A stretch of DNA of 64,000 bases from Chloroflexota bacterium (GTDB taxonomy: Bacteria; Chloroflexota; Anaerolineae; Aggregatilineales; Ch27), in the NCBI GenBank assembly GCA_019873685.1, contig JAIOAT010000003.1, forward strand, positions 1 to 64,000, given 5' to 3'. The translations under genes and the position numbers were made by a program. Of the stretch, positions 44,472-54,308 are shown piece after piece. Position 1 is the first letter of the stretch. Each line of letters starts with the position of its first letter. The notes beneath the pieces are model-generated. The model saw nothing but the letters and a program-made list of their open reading frames with translations, did no database searches and was not told the DNA's origin.

Positions 44472-45382
44472 TGACTACCACCACCTCTGGCACATCAGCG
44501 GTCTGGTCGGCGCATGGCGCCGGGCGCGGTTATCTCGTGCGGCAGGGCATTGTCTATGGCCTGCTTCTGCTCGGCGCGGCGCTGGTGTTGATTCCCTTCC
44601 TGTGGATGATCTCCACATCGCTCAAGACGGAAGAGCAGCTCTTCACCGGGCAGGTCAACTTCATCCCCGATCCGGCCGTCCCCGGCAATTACCTGGAAGT
44701 CTGGACCAAGCTCAATTCGATCAAGCCGGGCATGACCTTTAGCCGGATCATCGGCAACACGCTGTTCATCACCTTCCTGGCCATGTTCGGGGAAATCCTC
44801 AGCGCCTCGATTGTCGCCTATGGCTTCGCCCGCTTCCGCTGGCGGGGGCGCAACGTGCTCTTCGCCATCATGCTCAGCACGGTCATGATTCCGGGGATCA
44901 TTACCCGCGTGCCCGCCTTCCTGATCTGGAAGCAGCTGGGGCTGCTGGATACTTACGATCCCATGACCTGGCCGTCACTCTTCGCCTGGGGGCCGCTGTA
45001 TGTCTTCCTGATGCGCCAGTTCTACCTGACCGTGCCCCGCGAGATTGAAGAAGCCGCCATCCTGGACGGCGCCAATGTCGCCCAGATTTACTGGTATGTC
45101 ATGTTGCCGCTGATCCGCCCCATCCTGCTGGCCATTGCCGTTCTCTCCTTCCAGGGCAACTGGAACAACTTCCAGAGTCCACTGATCTACCTGACCACAC
45201 CGGAGAAGTATCCGCTGGCGTTGGCCATGCGCTTCTTTGACCAGTCGCTCTCCAAGGAAGCACCGCAGTGGCAGTACATGATGGCCATGGCGACCATGAT
45301 GGCCACGCCGGTGCTGATCATCTACTTCCTCGCCCAGAAGCAATTCCTGGACGGCATCAACATCGGGGCCGTAAAGGGGTAA
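44471..45382 (+). CDS. Sugar ABC transporter permease (MalG-like, CUT1)
   Basis: This 303-residue partner permease has the EAA loop [20 protein letters not shown] and the GINIGAVKG C-terminus usual in MalG proteins. The start overlaps the preceding stop, which couples translation. It is directly followed by the secreted six-hairpin/CBM9-like protein gene after three bases, so uptake and extracellular breakdown are made together. Confidence 0.93.
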   Translation: MTTTTSGTSAVWSAHGAGRGYLVRQGIVYGLLLLGAALVLIPFLWMISTSLKTEEQLFTGQVNFIPDPAVPGNYLEVWTKLNSIKPGMTFSRIIGNTLFITFLAMFGEILSASIVAYGFARFRWRGRNVLFAIMLSTVMIPGIITRVPAFLIWKQLGLLDTYDPMTWPSLFAWGPLYVFLMRQFYLTVPREIEEAAILDGANVAQIYWYVMLPLIRPILLAIAVLSFQGNWNNFQSPLIYLTTPEKYPLALAMRFFDQSLSKEAPQWQYMMAMATMMATPVLIIYFLAQKQFLDGINIGAVKG

Positions 45383-45385
45383 GCG

Positions 45386-47794
45386 ATGGCGCTGCGAGTA
45401 CTGTTAATCGCCGGGCTGCTGGCAACTCTCTGGCCGGGCGTGGGCCTGGCCCAGGAGGAAACCGATCTGGTCAACCTGGATCACCTGATCTATCTCACCG
45501 AGCCGGTCACGATCGATGGTCGGGAGATGGCTCTGGTGCACATCTACGCTGAGTATCCGGATTACGAGTGGGTTGATGCTGCCGGGGAGGGACTCAGTTG
45601 CGTGGACGACGTTGCCCGCGCCGCCATTGTCTACCTGTGGCAGTACGAGCGCACCGGCGATCCGGCCCTGCTGGAACTGGCCCGCGCCACGCTGGAATTT
45701 GTGCGCTATATGCAGGCGGAAGACGGGGCCTTTTACAACTTCGTCTACGACCGGCAGGGCACGATCAACAGGCAGGGTAGCACCAGTTACAGGAGCCTGG
45801 GCTGGTGGGCCATGCGCGGCCTGTGGGCGCTGGGGGAAGGTGTGCGCGTCTTCGACCGGGTTGACCCGGCCTACGCTGACGTGCTGGCGGAAGCTTACCG
45901 GCGCACCGAGGCCGCGCTGGCGGCAACAGTGGGCGACGCCAGTGCAACGATCAACATTCACGGCTTTGAGCTGCCCGCCTGGCTGCCCGGTGGAGAGGCC
46001 GACGTCTCGGCCATTGGTCTGCTGGGCCTGACCGCCTATTATCGCGCCCGTCCCAACCCGGAAACCGCAGCGATCATCACTGCGCTGGCCGATGGGATTG
46101 CTGCGTTGCGTCTGGGCGATCATGCCACCTACCCGTTCGGGATGCACCCGGTGCGGGTCAACGCCCCCGGCTTCTGGCATGACTGGGGCGCGCACATGAC
46201 CCATGCCCTGGTCGAGGCCGGGATGGCCCTCAACCGCCAGGATTGGATCGATTCAGCGGCGGCGGAAGCGGATTCGTTCCTGCTTCGCCACCTGACGCTG
46301 GAGCGCTTCCGCAATATCGGCGTAGTGCCCGACCGCCTGGGCCAGATCGCCTACGGGACGAATATGCTCGTCCAGGCGTATATGGCCCTCTACCGCGCCA
46401 CCGGCGAACCGCGCTATGCCCGTTACGCCGGACTGGCGGGGAGCTGGTACTTCGGCAACAACATGGCCGGGGTTCCGATGGTCGATCTCGCTACCGGGCG
46501 CGTGTTCGACGGGATCAACGGCCCGGTCGCCTGGCGCGTCAACCGCAACAGCGGCGCGGAATCGACCATCGAGGGCCTGCTGAGCCTGATCGTCCTGGCT
46601 GATGAGCCGCTGGCGGTCGAGATGCTCGGCGCTCGTTCAGCCGGCGGCACGCCAAGTTACCGCCTCCTGGAAGCTGAGGACGGCCAGCGTGTACTGGGCA
46701 CGCCGGTGTACTATGCCGCCACGTGGACAGGCGAAGGCTATGTCAGCGCCGGGCGTTACGTTGGTCTGGGCGAAGGCCAGCGGATGCGCCTGCAATTCGA
46801 GATTGACCAGGCAGGCGATTATCTGCTTTACGCAGCCCACCTGCACCAGGCCGCCAGCAGCACCGCCTTCACCATCCGCCAGACCGATTCGCCGCCGGTC
46901 ATCGACGGCGATCTGGCTGACTGGCCAGATGACGTGCCCACCCTTGAATCCAACACCCAGCGCCAGTTCCTGCGTGGGGCCGGACTGTGGCAGGGGCCGG
47001 AGGTCGACAGTCATGCCGTGCGGCTGCTCTGGGACGCTGATCGTCTCTATATTGCGGCGACCGTGCGCGATCCGGTGCACGACCAGCCCTACACGCTCAG
47101 CACCGCCTGGCAGGGCGACACCCTGTGGTTCTACGTGACTGCCACCCCGGACGCCCGCACGCTTTCCGCCAAATTCACCCTGGCCCAGACTCCGGACGGC
47201 CCGCAGGTCTGGGACTGGATTCACACGCGCTTCCTGCGCGGCGCGGAGCTGGCCTTCACCCCCCTGGAGGGCGGCTATATCTACGAGGCCAGCGTCCCCT
47301 GGGAGTCGCTGGGCGTCACACCACAGGCCGGCGGGCGCATTGGCTTTGAGGCCGGGCGCGGCATCGGCGGCAATTCTTTTATGGACCTCACCGGGCGCGA
47401 CCCGGATGTGCCCGCTAACCTGCTGGCGCTTGTCCTGGCGACGCCCGACCTGGCCGCCGATAGCCTGGTCGCGCCGGAAGTAGCCCTCCGGGTGCGGCTA
47501 GACGACGGCGACCCGGTGCTGCTCCCCCAGACCATCTCACCCGACAGCGACTACTTCTGGCTCGATCTCGTCACTGCCGAACCCGTCCGCCTGGAGGCGG
47601 GAACGCATACCCTGCGCTACGAGTACGCGGGGGAAGGCGGCTCCGCGCAGAATCCAGGACTGGCTAAAGTAGATGCCTTCTACCTGCAGCCGGCCATCCT
47701 CCGGCGGGTGTTTGCCCTGCCGGATGGGCGGCAATTCGAGCTGACCTACAATACATTGACCGGCCAGAGCACACTGGTTGAACTGGCCCCGTGA
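45386..47794 (+). CDS. Secreted six-hairpin glycosidase-like protein with CBM9-like domain
   Basis: This 802-residue protein has a signal peptide (residues 1-22, cut near GLAQE). The N-terminal half (about 25-410) is an all-helical (alpha/alpha)6-type domain with SCVDDVARAAIVYLWQYERT and WHDWGAHMTHALVEAG. A beta-sandwich follows at about 420-500 (LLEAEDGQRVLG, YVSAGRYVGLGEGQ), then a CBM9-like domain at about 505-690 beginning PPVIDGDLADW, then a last beta domain. The catalytic family is not certain. It probably cuts or holds a polysaccharide outside the cell for the transporter encoded just upstream. Confidence 0.7.
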   Translation: MALRVLLIAGLLATLWPGVGLAQEETDLVNLDHLIYLTEPVTIDGREMALVHIYAEYPDYEWVDAAGEGLSCVDDVARAAIVYLWQYERTGDPALLELARATLEFVRYMQAEDGAFYNFVYDRQGTINRQGSTSYRSLGWWAMRGLWALGEGVRVFDRVDPAYADVLAEAYRRTEAALAATVGDASATINIHGFELPAWLPGGEADVSAIGLLGLTAYYRARPNPETAAIITALADGIAALRLGDHATYPFGMHPVRVNAPGFWHDWGAHMTHALVEAGMALNRQDWIDSAAAEADSFLLRHLTLERFRNIGVVPDRLGQIAYGTNMLVQAYMALYRATGEPRYARYAGLAGSWYFGNNMAGVPMVDLATGRVFDGINGPVAWRVNRNSGAESTIEGLLSLIVLADEPLAVEMLGARSAGGTPSYRLLEAEDGQRVLGTPVYYAATWTGEGYVSAGRYVGLGEGQRMRLQFEIDQAGDYLLYAAHLHQAASSTAFTIRQTDSPPVIDGDLADWPDDVPTLESNTQRQFLRGAGLWQGPEVDSHAVRLLWDADRLYIAATVRDPVHDQPYTLSTAWQGDTLWFYVTATPDARTLSAKFTLAQTPDGPQVWDWIHTRFLRGAELAFTPLEGGYIYEASVPWESLGVTPQAGGRIGFEAGRGIGGNSFMDLTGRDPDVPANLLALVLATPDLAADSLVAPEVALRVRLDDGDPVLLPQTISPDSDYFWLDLVTAEPVRLEAGTHTLRYEYAGEGGSAQNPGLAKVDAFYLQPAILRRVFALPDGRQFELTYNTLTGQSTLVELAP

Positions 47795-47824
47795 TCGGCT
47801 GATTTGCACGAAAGAGAGAGCGCT

Positions 47825-48703
47825 ATGCGTCTGACCAGACACCCGCGCAGCCCGCTGCTTTACCCCAACCCGCTTCACCAGTGGGAAGCGCTGAACGTCT
47901 TCAACCCGTCGGTGATCTACCACAATGGCCTGTTTCATATGCATTACCGCGCCCAGGGCGTGGACTTCATCTCGCGCATCGGTTACGCCGTCAGTACCGA
48001 CGGCCTGGAATGGAACCGGCTGGAGAAACCGGTGCTGGCCCCACACCAGGGCCGCGATGATTACCGCGGCGTGGAAGACCCCCGCGTCACACCGCTGGAC
48101 GGCGCGTTCTACATGACCTACACCGCTTACGGAGCCAACAGCTTCTTCCCCATGATCGCCCGCTCAGAAAACCTGATCACGTGGGAAGATGTCGGTCCGC
48201 TGGAGCGCGCCGAAAACAAAGATCACGTCCTCTTCCCGGAGAAGATCGGGGGCCGCTACGCCATCCTGCACCGCCGCGCCCCGAACATCTGGATCGCTTT
48301 CAGCGACGATCTGCGCACTTGGACCGATCACCGCGTGATCATGACCCCGCGCCCGGACAACGACTGGGATTCTGTGCGCATCGGCGCGAACGGCGTGCCA
48401 ATCAAGACCGAACACGGCTGGCTGCTCTTTTACCACGGCTATCCCAGCCCGATCGTCTACCGCCAGTCGGTAGCCCTGCTTGACCTGGAAGACCCCTCGC
48501 GGGTCATTCACCGCCCGCGCGGTTTCATCATGGAACCGCAGGAGACATGGGAAATCCGTGGCGACGTGCCTAACGTGATCTTCAGTTCCGCCGCCCTTGT
48601 CGTCGGCGACGAACTCTACTTCTACTACGGCGGTTCCGACCGGCTGATCGGGCTAGCCACAGCGCCCTTCGCCGAGGTACTGGATTTCGCCAGGAACGGC
48701 TAA
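47825..48703 (+). CDS. GH130 mannoside phosphorylase-like enzyme
   Basis: This 292-residue five-bladed beta-propeller protein has the GH130 pattern [20 protein letters not shown] near residues 24-43 and the catalytic Asp in [13 protein letters not shown], followed by LHRRAPN. It is shorter than the GH130 at 37643 and only distantly similar, so the two may act on different mannosides. Cytoplasmic. The ATG at 47825 has AGAGAGAG upstream; it begins 30 bases after the secreted protein gene and ends two bases before the oxidoreductase gene. Confidence 0.87.
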   Translation: MRLTRHPRSPLLYPNPLHQWEALNVFNPSVIYHNGLFHMHYRAQGVDFISRIGYAVSTDGLEWNRLEKPVLAPHQGRDDYRGVEDPRVTPLDGAFYMTYTAYGANSFFPMIARSENLITWEDVGPLERAENKDHVLFPEKIGGRYAILHRRAPNIWIAFSDDLRTWTDHRVIMTPRPDNDWDSVRIGANGVPIKTEHGWLLFYHGYPSPIVYRQSVALLDLEDPSRVIHRPRGFIMEPQETWEIRGDVPNVIFSSAALVVGDELYFYYGGSDRLIGLATAPFAEVLDFARNG

Positions 48704-48705
48704 CG

Positions 48706-49758
48706 ATGGACACCCGTACTGGCGTCGCGCTGGTTGGCGCGGGAGCTTTCGGGCAGTTCTGTCTCAAGACTTTCGCCGCCATGCCGGAAGTGCAGATCGT
48801 GGCCGTGGCCGATATTGACAGCGGGCGGGCGCGGGAACAGGCCGCCCTGTACGGAGCGCGCGCATATGGCAACCTGGCCGACCTGCTGGCCAACGTTGAC
48901 GTAACGATCGTGGCCCTCAACACACCACCGTACCTGCATCATGCGCAGGGACTGGCCACCCTGAGGGCAGGTAAACACCTCTTCTGCGAGAAACCCCTGG
49001 CGCTGACCGAGGCTGAAGCCGCCGCGTTGATCCGCGCCGCTGACGAGCACGGCGTCCTGCTGACGGTCGATTACGTGATGCGCCACAATCCGTTCTGGGC
49101 TGCGGCAGCAGCCCTGCGCGAATCGGGCGTTCTGGGTGCATTGCGCCACATGGACCTGGCCAATCACGCCGCCGGGCTGGACCTGCCGGACGATCACTGG
49201 TTCTGGGCGCCGGAAAAGAGCGGCGGAATCTGGATCGAACACGGCGTGCACTTCTTCGACGCTTTCGCTTGGGTAGCCGGGCAACCGGGCGAGATCACGG
49301 CGTCCCAGGCCTTCGCCCGGCCCGGCGGTGTGATCGACCGTGTGGAGGCGCTGGCCTGCTATGGCAGGACTGCTGCCCACTTCTACCACGCCTTCGACCA
49401 ATCTGGCGCGACAGAGCAAACCACTGTCACGTTGACCTTCGAGCACGGCTATGTGACCCTGCGGGAATGGGTGCCAACATCGCTGGAGTTGCTGACTCCG
49501 GTTCCTCCCGACGGCTGGCAAACGCTTCTGCCGGGCGAGGTCACGCTGGCGCCACAACCTGACGGCCGCTTCCACGCTGTGGCCCGCGCCCCGGAAGGCA
49601 AATCCGCCGTTTACCGCGCCAGCATCCAGGCTGGTCTGCGCAATCTGGTCAGGGCCATCCAGGGTCAGGAGCCATTGCGGGTCACCGGGCAGGAGGGCCT
49701 GGACAGTCTGGCGATGGCCTGCCGGGCGCAGGCGCTGGCTGCCCGGCCAGGGCGCTGA
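48706..49758 (+). CDS. Gfo/Idh/MocA-family oxidoreductase
   Basis: This 350-residue NAD(P)-dependent dehydrogenase has the N-terminal nucleotide fold (VALVGAGAFGQFCLKTFAA), the family Glu-Lys-Pro in LFCEKPLALTE near residue 92-102, and an alpha/beta substrate domain with HGVHFFDAFAW. It may oxidise or reduce a sugar or cyclitol derived from the glycans handled by this cluster; the substrate is unknown. It ends the LacI-led operon, and a T-tailed hairpin follows. Confidence 0.9.
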   Translation: MDTRTGVALVGAGAFGQFCLKTFAAMPEVQIVAVADIDSGRAREQAALYGARAYGNLADLLANVDVTIVALNTPPYLHHAQGLATLRAGKHLFCEKPLALTEAEAAALIRAADEHGVLLTVDYVMRHNPFWAAAAALRESGVLGALRHMDLANHAAGLDLPDDHWFWAPEKSGGIWIEHGVHFFDAFAWVAGQPGEITASQAFARPGGVIDRVEALACYGRTAAHFYHAFDQSGATEQTTVTLTFEHGYVTLREWVPTSLELLTPVPPDGWQTLLPGEVTLAPQPDGRFHAVARAPEGKSAVYRASIQAGLRNLVRAIQGQEPLRVTGQEGLDSLAMACRAQALAARPGR

Positions 49759-49798
49759 CCGTCGGCGCTTTGCCACCGCCAACCGTGTCAATCTCCTC

Positions 49799-49826
49799 AG
49801 GCGCTCACCGAAAGGGAGCGCCTTTT
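49799..49826 (+). terminator. Intrinsic terminator after oxidoreductase gene
   Basis: AGGCGCTC and GAGCGCCT form a perfect 8-bp stem with a 9-nt loop, followed by TTT. It lies 40 bases after the oxidoreductase stop. Confidence 0.75.
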
Positions 49827-49920
49827 GCCTGCTGGAGCCTCCTATTTGGGATCGTTGGTCATCCAACTTGAGCTAAAGTGCATGATGTATATCGAAAACG
49901 CCCATGATAGGATGCTACCA

Positions 49921-49941
49921 GGCAACCCTGATCGGGTTGCC
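49921..49941 (+). promoter_or_regulatory. Hairpin in gdhA 5' region
   Basis: GGCAACCC and GGGTTGCC form a perfect 8-bp stem with a 5-nt loop, about 48 bases before the gdhA start. It could be part of a 5' untranslated control element. No clear promoter is identified; TTGAGC at 49868-49873 lacks a good -10 at the right spacing. Confidence 0.45.
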
Positions 49942-49988
49942 GTTCGCCACCAGTGCGGTCAGCTCCGCAGGACAAGGAGGCCTCCGGC

Positions 49989-51281
49989 ATGAGCCAACAG
50001 GTACCGTCCGCTACATCCACATCCGTCTCCGCCAATGGTCAATTTAATCCCTTCGCCATGGCTCAGGCCCAGCTCGACGCAGCTGCGGAAATTCTGGGGC
50101 TTGACCCGCAGATTCACGCTCTCCTGCGCGAACCCCTGCGTGAGATGCAGGTCAGTCTGCCCGTGCGCATGGACGATGGGACCGTCCGCGTCTTTAAAGC
50201 TTTCCGTGTTCAATACAACGACGCACGCGGGCCGACGAAAGGCGGGTTACGCTTTCATCCTAACGAAACCATCGATCTGGTTCGCGCCCTGGCCGCTTGG
50301 ATGACCTGGAAGTGCGCCGTTGTCGACATCCCGCTGGGGGGCGGCAAGGGCGGGATTGTCTGCAACACGCGGGAGCTTTCCGCCGGGGAGCTGGAGCGCC
50401 TCAGCCGGGCGTACATCCGCCAGATCGGGCGCATCCTGGGGCCGGAGATGGATGTCCCCGCGCCGGATATGTACACCAACCCGCAGATCATGGCCTGGAT
50501 GGCGGACGAATATTCCGTCCTGCAGGGCCATAACGACTTCGGCGTGATCACGGGCAAGCCGCTGGGGCTGGGTGGCTCGAAGGTGCGCGAAGACGCCACC
50601 GCGCGCGGCGGTATGAGCTGCATCCGCGAGGCAGCCCGCCTGCTGGGCATGGACACCAGGGGCAAGACAATGGCCATCCAGGGCTTCGGCAATGCCGGGC
50701 AGTATGCCGCCCTGCTGGGCGAAGAACTGCTGGGGGTGAAGGTGGTGGCCGTCTCCGACTCGAAGGGCGGTATCTACGCGCCAGAGGGCCTGCCAGCCAG
50801 CGCCGTGGTCGCCCACAAGCGGGCCACTGAGTCGGTGCGGGGTTTCCCCGGTGCGCAGCCGATTTCCAACCGGGAGTTGCTTGAACTGGACGTGGATATT
50901 CTTGTTCCTGCCGCGCTGGAGAACCAGATCAACGCTCAGAACGCCCCCAATATCCGCGCCAAGATTTGCGCCGAACTGGCCAACGGGCCAACGACGCCGG
51001 AAGCGGATGACATCCTGTACAGGAACGGGGTGTATGTGATCCCCGACTTTCTCTGCAACGCCGGCGGTGTCACCGTATCGTACTTTGAGATGGTGCAAAA
51101 CGCTTATAACTACTACTGGAACGCTGAGACGGTCAAGCAGCGGCTGGACGAGAAGATGACAGCGGCCTTCCATGCCGTGCATGAAACCGCCCAGCGGCTA
51201 AAAGTGAACAACCGCATGGCCGCCTACTGTGTGGCTGTCCAGCGGGTAGCGGAGGCCGTTCGCCTGCGCGGGTGGGCGTAA
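49989..51281 (+). CDS. gdhA: Glutamate dehydrogenase
   Basis: This 430-residue enzyme interconverts glutamate and 2-oxoglutarate with ammonia. The catalytic region PLGGGKGGI and substrate-binding [16 protein letters not shown] are present, as is a nucleotide-binding [17 protein letters not shown] at 49974-49980 sets the start. It stands alone between two hairpins and is not tied to the sugar genes, although it may balance nitrogen when peptides are used (M14 peptidase nearby). Coenzyme preference cannot be read with confidence. Confidence 0.95.
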   Translation: MSQQVPSATSTSVSANGQFNPFAMAQAQLDAAAEILGLDPQIHALLREPLREMQVSLPVRMDDGTVRVFKAFRVQYNDARGPTKGGLRFHPNETIDLVRALAAWMTWKCAVVDIPLGGGKGGIVCNTRELSAGELERLSRAYIRQIGRILGPEMDVPAPDMYTNPQIMAWMADEYSVLQGHNDFGVITGKPLGLGGSKVREDATARGGMSCIREAARLLGMDTRGKTMAIQGFGNAGQYAALLGEELLGVKVVAVSDSKGGIYAPEGLPASAVVAHKRATESVRGFPGAQPISNRELLELDVDILVPAALENQINAQNAPNIRAKICAELANGPTTPEADDILYRNGVYVIPDFLCNAGGVTVSYFEMVQNAYNYYWNAETVKQRLDEKMTAAFHAVHETAQRLKVNNRMAAYCVAVQRVAEAVRLRGWA

Positions 51282-51290
51282 GCAGAAACA

Positions 51291-51323
51291 CAGCGGCATC
51301 GGACACGCATCCCGATGCCGCTG
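51291..51323 (+). terminator. Hairpin after gdhA
   Basis: CAGCGGCATCGG and CCGATGCCGCTG form a perfect 12-bp stem with a 9-nt loop, starting 10 bases after the gdhA stop. No T-run follows. Confidence 0.65.
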
Positions 51324-51437
51324 TACAATGAAGGTCAGAGGTGCGCCTGCGGCGCGCTCTGGAAGCCACTCTCTGCCGCTGATAGCCCGGCGCGCCCCCC
51401 TGATCGTCAGCAGGATCACTGAACAGGAGGCTGTGCG

Positions 51438-52307
51438 ATGAGGTATTTGCAGGGGATATCCGCTATCGTAGTTGTCAGCCTGGCACTGGCCCTGGCAGGC
51501 GGCGCGCTTGCCCAGGGCGAAGCCGTGCGGGAATATGCTGTCACACTGGAAGGCGAGATCGCCGGGATTGTCGTCGAACCGGCGGGCGAAGGCCCCTTCC
51601 CTACCGTGCTGATGCTGCATGGCTTTGCCAGCCAGAAAGATGAAGTCGGCGATATGTACAAGCGGCTGGCCGCGGCGCTGGCCGAACGCGGCATTGCCTC
51701 ACTGCGCATCGACTTCCGCGGCTGGGGTGAAAGCGGCGGCGGCATGGAAAACAGCACCGTCACCGGAATGGTGGAAGACGCAGCAACCGCTTACGCGTAC
51801 CTGCTGGAGCAGCCATTCGTCGATCCGGCGCGGATTGGCCTGGTCGGCTTCAGCCTAGGCGGGGCGGTATCGCTGGCCTCCGCCGGGCAGAATCCGTCAT
51901 GGTACCGGTCGGTAGCCATCTGGTCGTGGGGCGGCAACCTGGCCGAGGAGATGCTCGATGCCTTCACCCAGGAGCAGCTTGACACTGCCGCCGCTGAAGG
52001 CAAGGTCACGGTTGATCTTGGCTGGCGGGAGGTGACGCTGGGCGCAGGCTTCTTCGAGAGTCTCTCCGCCCTGGATGTCGAGGCCGAATTCCTCAAGTAC
52101 CCGAATGCCTTCTATGTGGTCGCCGGCACCGAGGACTTCTCCGGCGCGTATGTGGACTGGTTCATGGACAACGCACAGGGCGAACTCAAGGCCGCTTACC
52201 TGATCAGGGGCGCTGACCACATCTACGGCGTTCTGGGCGAGGACCAGACGATGGCTAATGCCGTGATCCGGACGACAGCCGACTGGTTCGTGATGTCGCT
52301 CGGCTAA
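51438..52307 (+). CDS. Secreted alpha/beta hydrolase
   Basis: This 289-residue protein has a signal peptide (residues 1-25, cut near GALAQG) and an alpha/beta-hydrolase fold. Visible are the oxyanion-hole region LHGFASQKDEVGD, the RGWGESGGG turn, the nucleophile Ser in GFSLGGAVS and a late ADHIYG with the catalytic His. It resembles serine esterases of the YtxM/BAAT or dienelactone-hydrolase-like group. The substrate may be an acyl-sugar ester. GAACAGGAGG precedes the ATG. Confidence 0.87.
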   Translation: MRYLQGISAIVVVSLALALAGGALAQGEAVREYAVTLEGEIAGIVVEPAGEGPFPTVLMLHGFASQKDEVGDMYKRLAAALAERGIASLRIDFRGWGESGGGMENSTVTGMVEDAATAYAYLLEQPFVDPARIGLVGFSLGGAVSLASAGQNPSWYRSVAIWSWGGNLAEEMLDAFTQEQLDTAAAEGKVTVDLGWREVTLGAGFFESLSALDVEAEFLKYPNAFYVVAGTEDFSGAYVDWFMDNAQGELKAAYLIRGADHIYGVLGEDQTMANAVIRTTADWFVMSLG

Positions 52308-52347
52308 GCTGTCTCTGCCGTCCGTCGAAAGGATAGCCAGTCAAAAC

Positions 52348-52378
52348 AACCAGCCAGCCCTGAACCGGCTGGCTGGTT
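52348..52378. terminator. Bidirectional hairpin between convergent genes
   Basis: AACCAGCCAGCC and GGCTGGCTGGTT form a perfect 12-bp stem with a 7-nt loop between the alpha/beta hydrolase and the M14 peptidase stops. Confidence 0.75.
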
Positions 52379-52410
52379 TGCTGTCCGCAGGCTGCCAGGT
52401 TACCCGGCAG

Positions 52411-54102
52411 TTATTCCAGCACGATCTGGCGCTGCACCTTTCCGGCGCGATCATGCCGGGCCGTGACCGTGACCACCGTGCCCGGCGCGGCCCTGACCAC
52501 CCACTCCTGCTTGATCCGGGCGTCCATATTGGCCGATCCTACCGCCCAGGGGGAAGCCAGCGCCTGGGTATAGGCGCGGCCTTCCAGTTGCCGCGCCTCC
52601 TCGCGCTCCCTGCCAACCGCCAGGGAAGCCCCCTCCGGCAGCGCAATCTCGAAGATCACGCCCCGAACCAGCTTCTTTTCCAGCGCCTTCTTGGTGATAT
52701 AGGTCGGCAGCCAGCCGGTGTTTTCCACCACCAGCGTGACACGGTATACGCCTTCGCTCAACGCGGTAGCCTTCAGGGCGTACAGCTCCAGCCGGGGCGA
52801 AAGCATCAGCTTCCAGATCAGCCAGTCGGCAAAGGGCGCGATCTCTTTTTCCAGGAAGGCGGGCGGCGGGTTACGCCAGCAGTACAGCGTGTTCCACCCG
52901 CCCAGTTCGATCCGCCCCAGCTGGGGATGATCAAACGGGTACCAGTCCACGTACCCTTTCCCTTCCAGAACGGTATCGCTCCAGGCCAGCATCTTGAGGT
53001 CATCTTCCAGTGGATGCTCGCGGTACCAGTCGATGAACTTGTACTCCGTGATCCCTGCCTGCCGCTGCGGACTCCAGATCTCGACCGTCCAGGCGAAGAT
53101 GCCCCGTTCCTCATAGCACCAGCCGTCAAAGTCGCCGGTGATCACCTCTTTGGGATGGTACTTGAACTCGTGGAAGACAGAGGCGTGCGGGTAACCGGTG
53201 ATGCTCGTCCCCTTCTGGCCGATCTTCTGGTACGTCCACAGGTCCTCGGCGGGCATCTCGTCATCAGGGCGGGTGCCGTACGGGCGCAGCAGCACGCCGC
53301 TGTAGGTGTGAAAGGTGACCGCCCCGGTGAGGTTAGGATGGGACGCTACAAACGCCGCCAGGTTGCGCACCTCTGGCTCCGAGGTCGGGAAAGGCCCGGC
53401 CCCCGGCTGCTGAAACTCCGGTCGCCATTCCGAGGGGAAGTTGCGGTTCAGGTCAAGACCCTGCTTCTTGGGCGGCACGCTGAACAGGTAGCCGTCATAG
53501 TTCTTGATCGCGCCCTCAGGGAAAAGCCAGTAGAAGTCGCCTTCGACATCCTCCGGCTCGCGGCGCACCATCAGCCGCGGCTCGTCCGGATGCACCTTCC
53601 AGGGGCCGTTAGGGTCCTTGATCCGCATCCAGAGCAGGCGGCCATCGCCATCAATATCCTTCTCCTCCAGGCCTTCCAGCGCGTCCTCATCATACGGGTA
53701 AGGCCGCGTGCTGGAGCGGATTAGACGCGGCTCGTCCGCCAGCATCCACTCCGCGCCGTCCGGATTCACCCGCGGGCACACATAAAAGGCCCGCGTATCC
53801 AGGCAACGGGTGATGGTCTCATCCCGGCCATAGCCTGCGGTCAGGCGCTCGATCAGATACAGGCACGCGCTGGAGGGCGACACCTCAGTGGCGTGAATAT
53901 TGCCATCGACCCACAGCGCCGGTTTTTCCTCGGCAGGCCCGGTCTTGAAATTGGTGACCGTGGCCAGCCAGACATCCCGCCCTTCGTAGCTCTTGCCCAG
54001 GCTTTCCAGCTTGACCAGATCGGGGAATTCCTCGGCGTAGGCGTGCAGGAGCGCCGTAAGCTCCTCATAGCGATAATAACGGTTGAACTGAACGGCAGGC
54101 AT
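52411..54102 (-). CDS. M14-family zinc carboxypeptidase
   Basis: This 563-residue protein has the M14 zinc ligands H-x2-E in GNIHATE near residues 68-74 and a later His in TFHTYSG, plus the substrate Arg-region LNRNFP and the general base Glu in WTVEIWSP. It is longer than typical carboxypeptidases (~300) because of an insert rich in acidic residues (DEDALEGLEEKDIDGDG) and a C-terminal beta domain of about 110 residues. No signal peptide is seen, so it may act in the cytoplasm or be exported another way. Peptide import may be by the dipeptide-type system at 61378. Confidence 0.92.
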   Translation of the reverse strand: MPAVQFNRYYRYEELTALLHAYAEEFPDLVKLESLGKSYEGRDVWLATVTNFKTGPAEEKPALWVDGNIHATEVSPSSACLYLIERLTAGYGRDETITRCLDTRAFYVCPRVNPDGAEWMLADEPRLIRSSTRPYPYDEDALEGLEEKDIDGDGRLLWMRIKDPNGPWKVHPDEPRLMVRREPEDVEGDFYWLFPEGAIKNYDGYLFSVPPKKQGLDLNRNFPSEWRPEFQQPGAGPFPTSEPEVRNLAAFVASHPNLTGAVTFHTYSGVLLRPYGTRPDDEMPAEDLWTYQKIGQKGTSITGYPHASVFHEFKYHPKEVITGDFDGWCYEERGIFAWTVEIWSPQRQAGITEYKFIDWYREHPLEDDLKMLAWSDTVLEGKGYVDWYPFDHPQLGRIELGGWNTLYCWRNPPPAFLEKEIAPFADWLIWKLMLSPRLELYALKATALSEGVYRVTLVVENTGWLPTYITKKALEKKLVRGVIFEIALPEGASLAVGREREEARQLEGRAYTQALASPWAVGSANMDARIKQEWVVRAAPGTVVTVTARHDRAGKVQRQIVLE

Positions 54103-54308
54103 AAGGCATCCTTTCCATTCAACGTGGCCCCGACAGGATCACGCCTGGCGAGCGGATCAACTGCCGGGGATGACAATAACACGGCGAGGAAGTCAGGACT
54201 CCGGCGATTGTACCAGAAGTCGCTACACCGGGGGCGATTCATGAATCGACAGCGCCCTGATCGCACAGAGCACCAGGGCGCCGCCGGGGGGAATTGCAGC
54301 CGGGAGAG

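Noticed and set aside
52378..53724. 448-codon open frame on the + strand across the M14 gene
   Set aside because: It shadows a clear zinc carboxypeptidase on the other strand and has no ribosome binding site or recognised motif.
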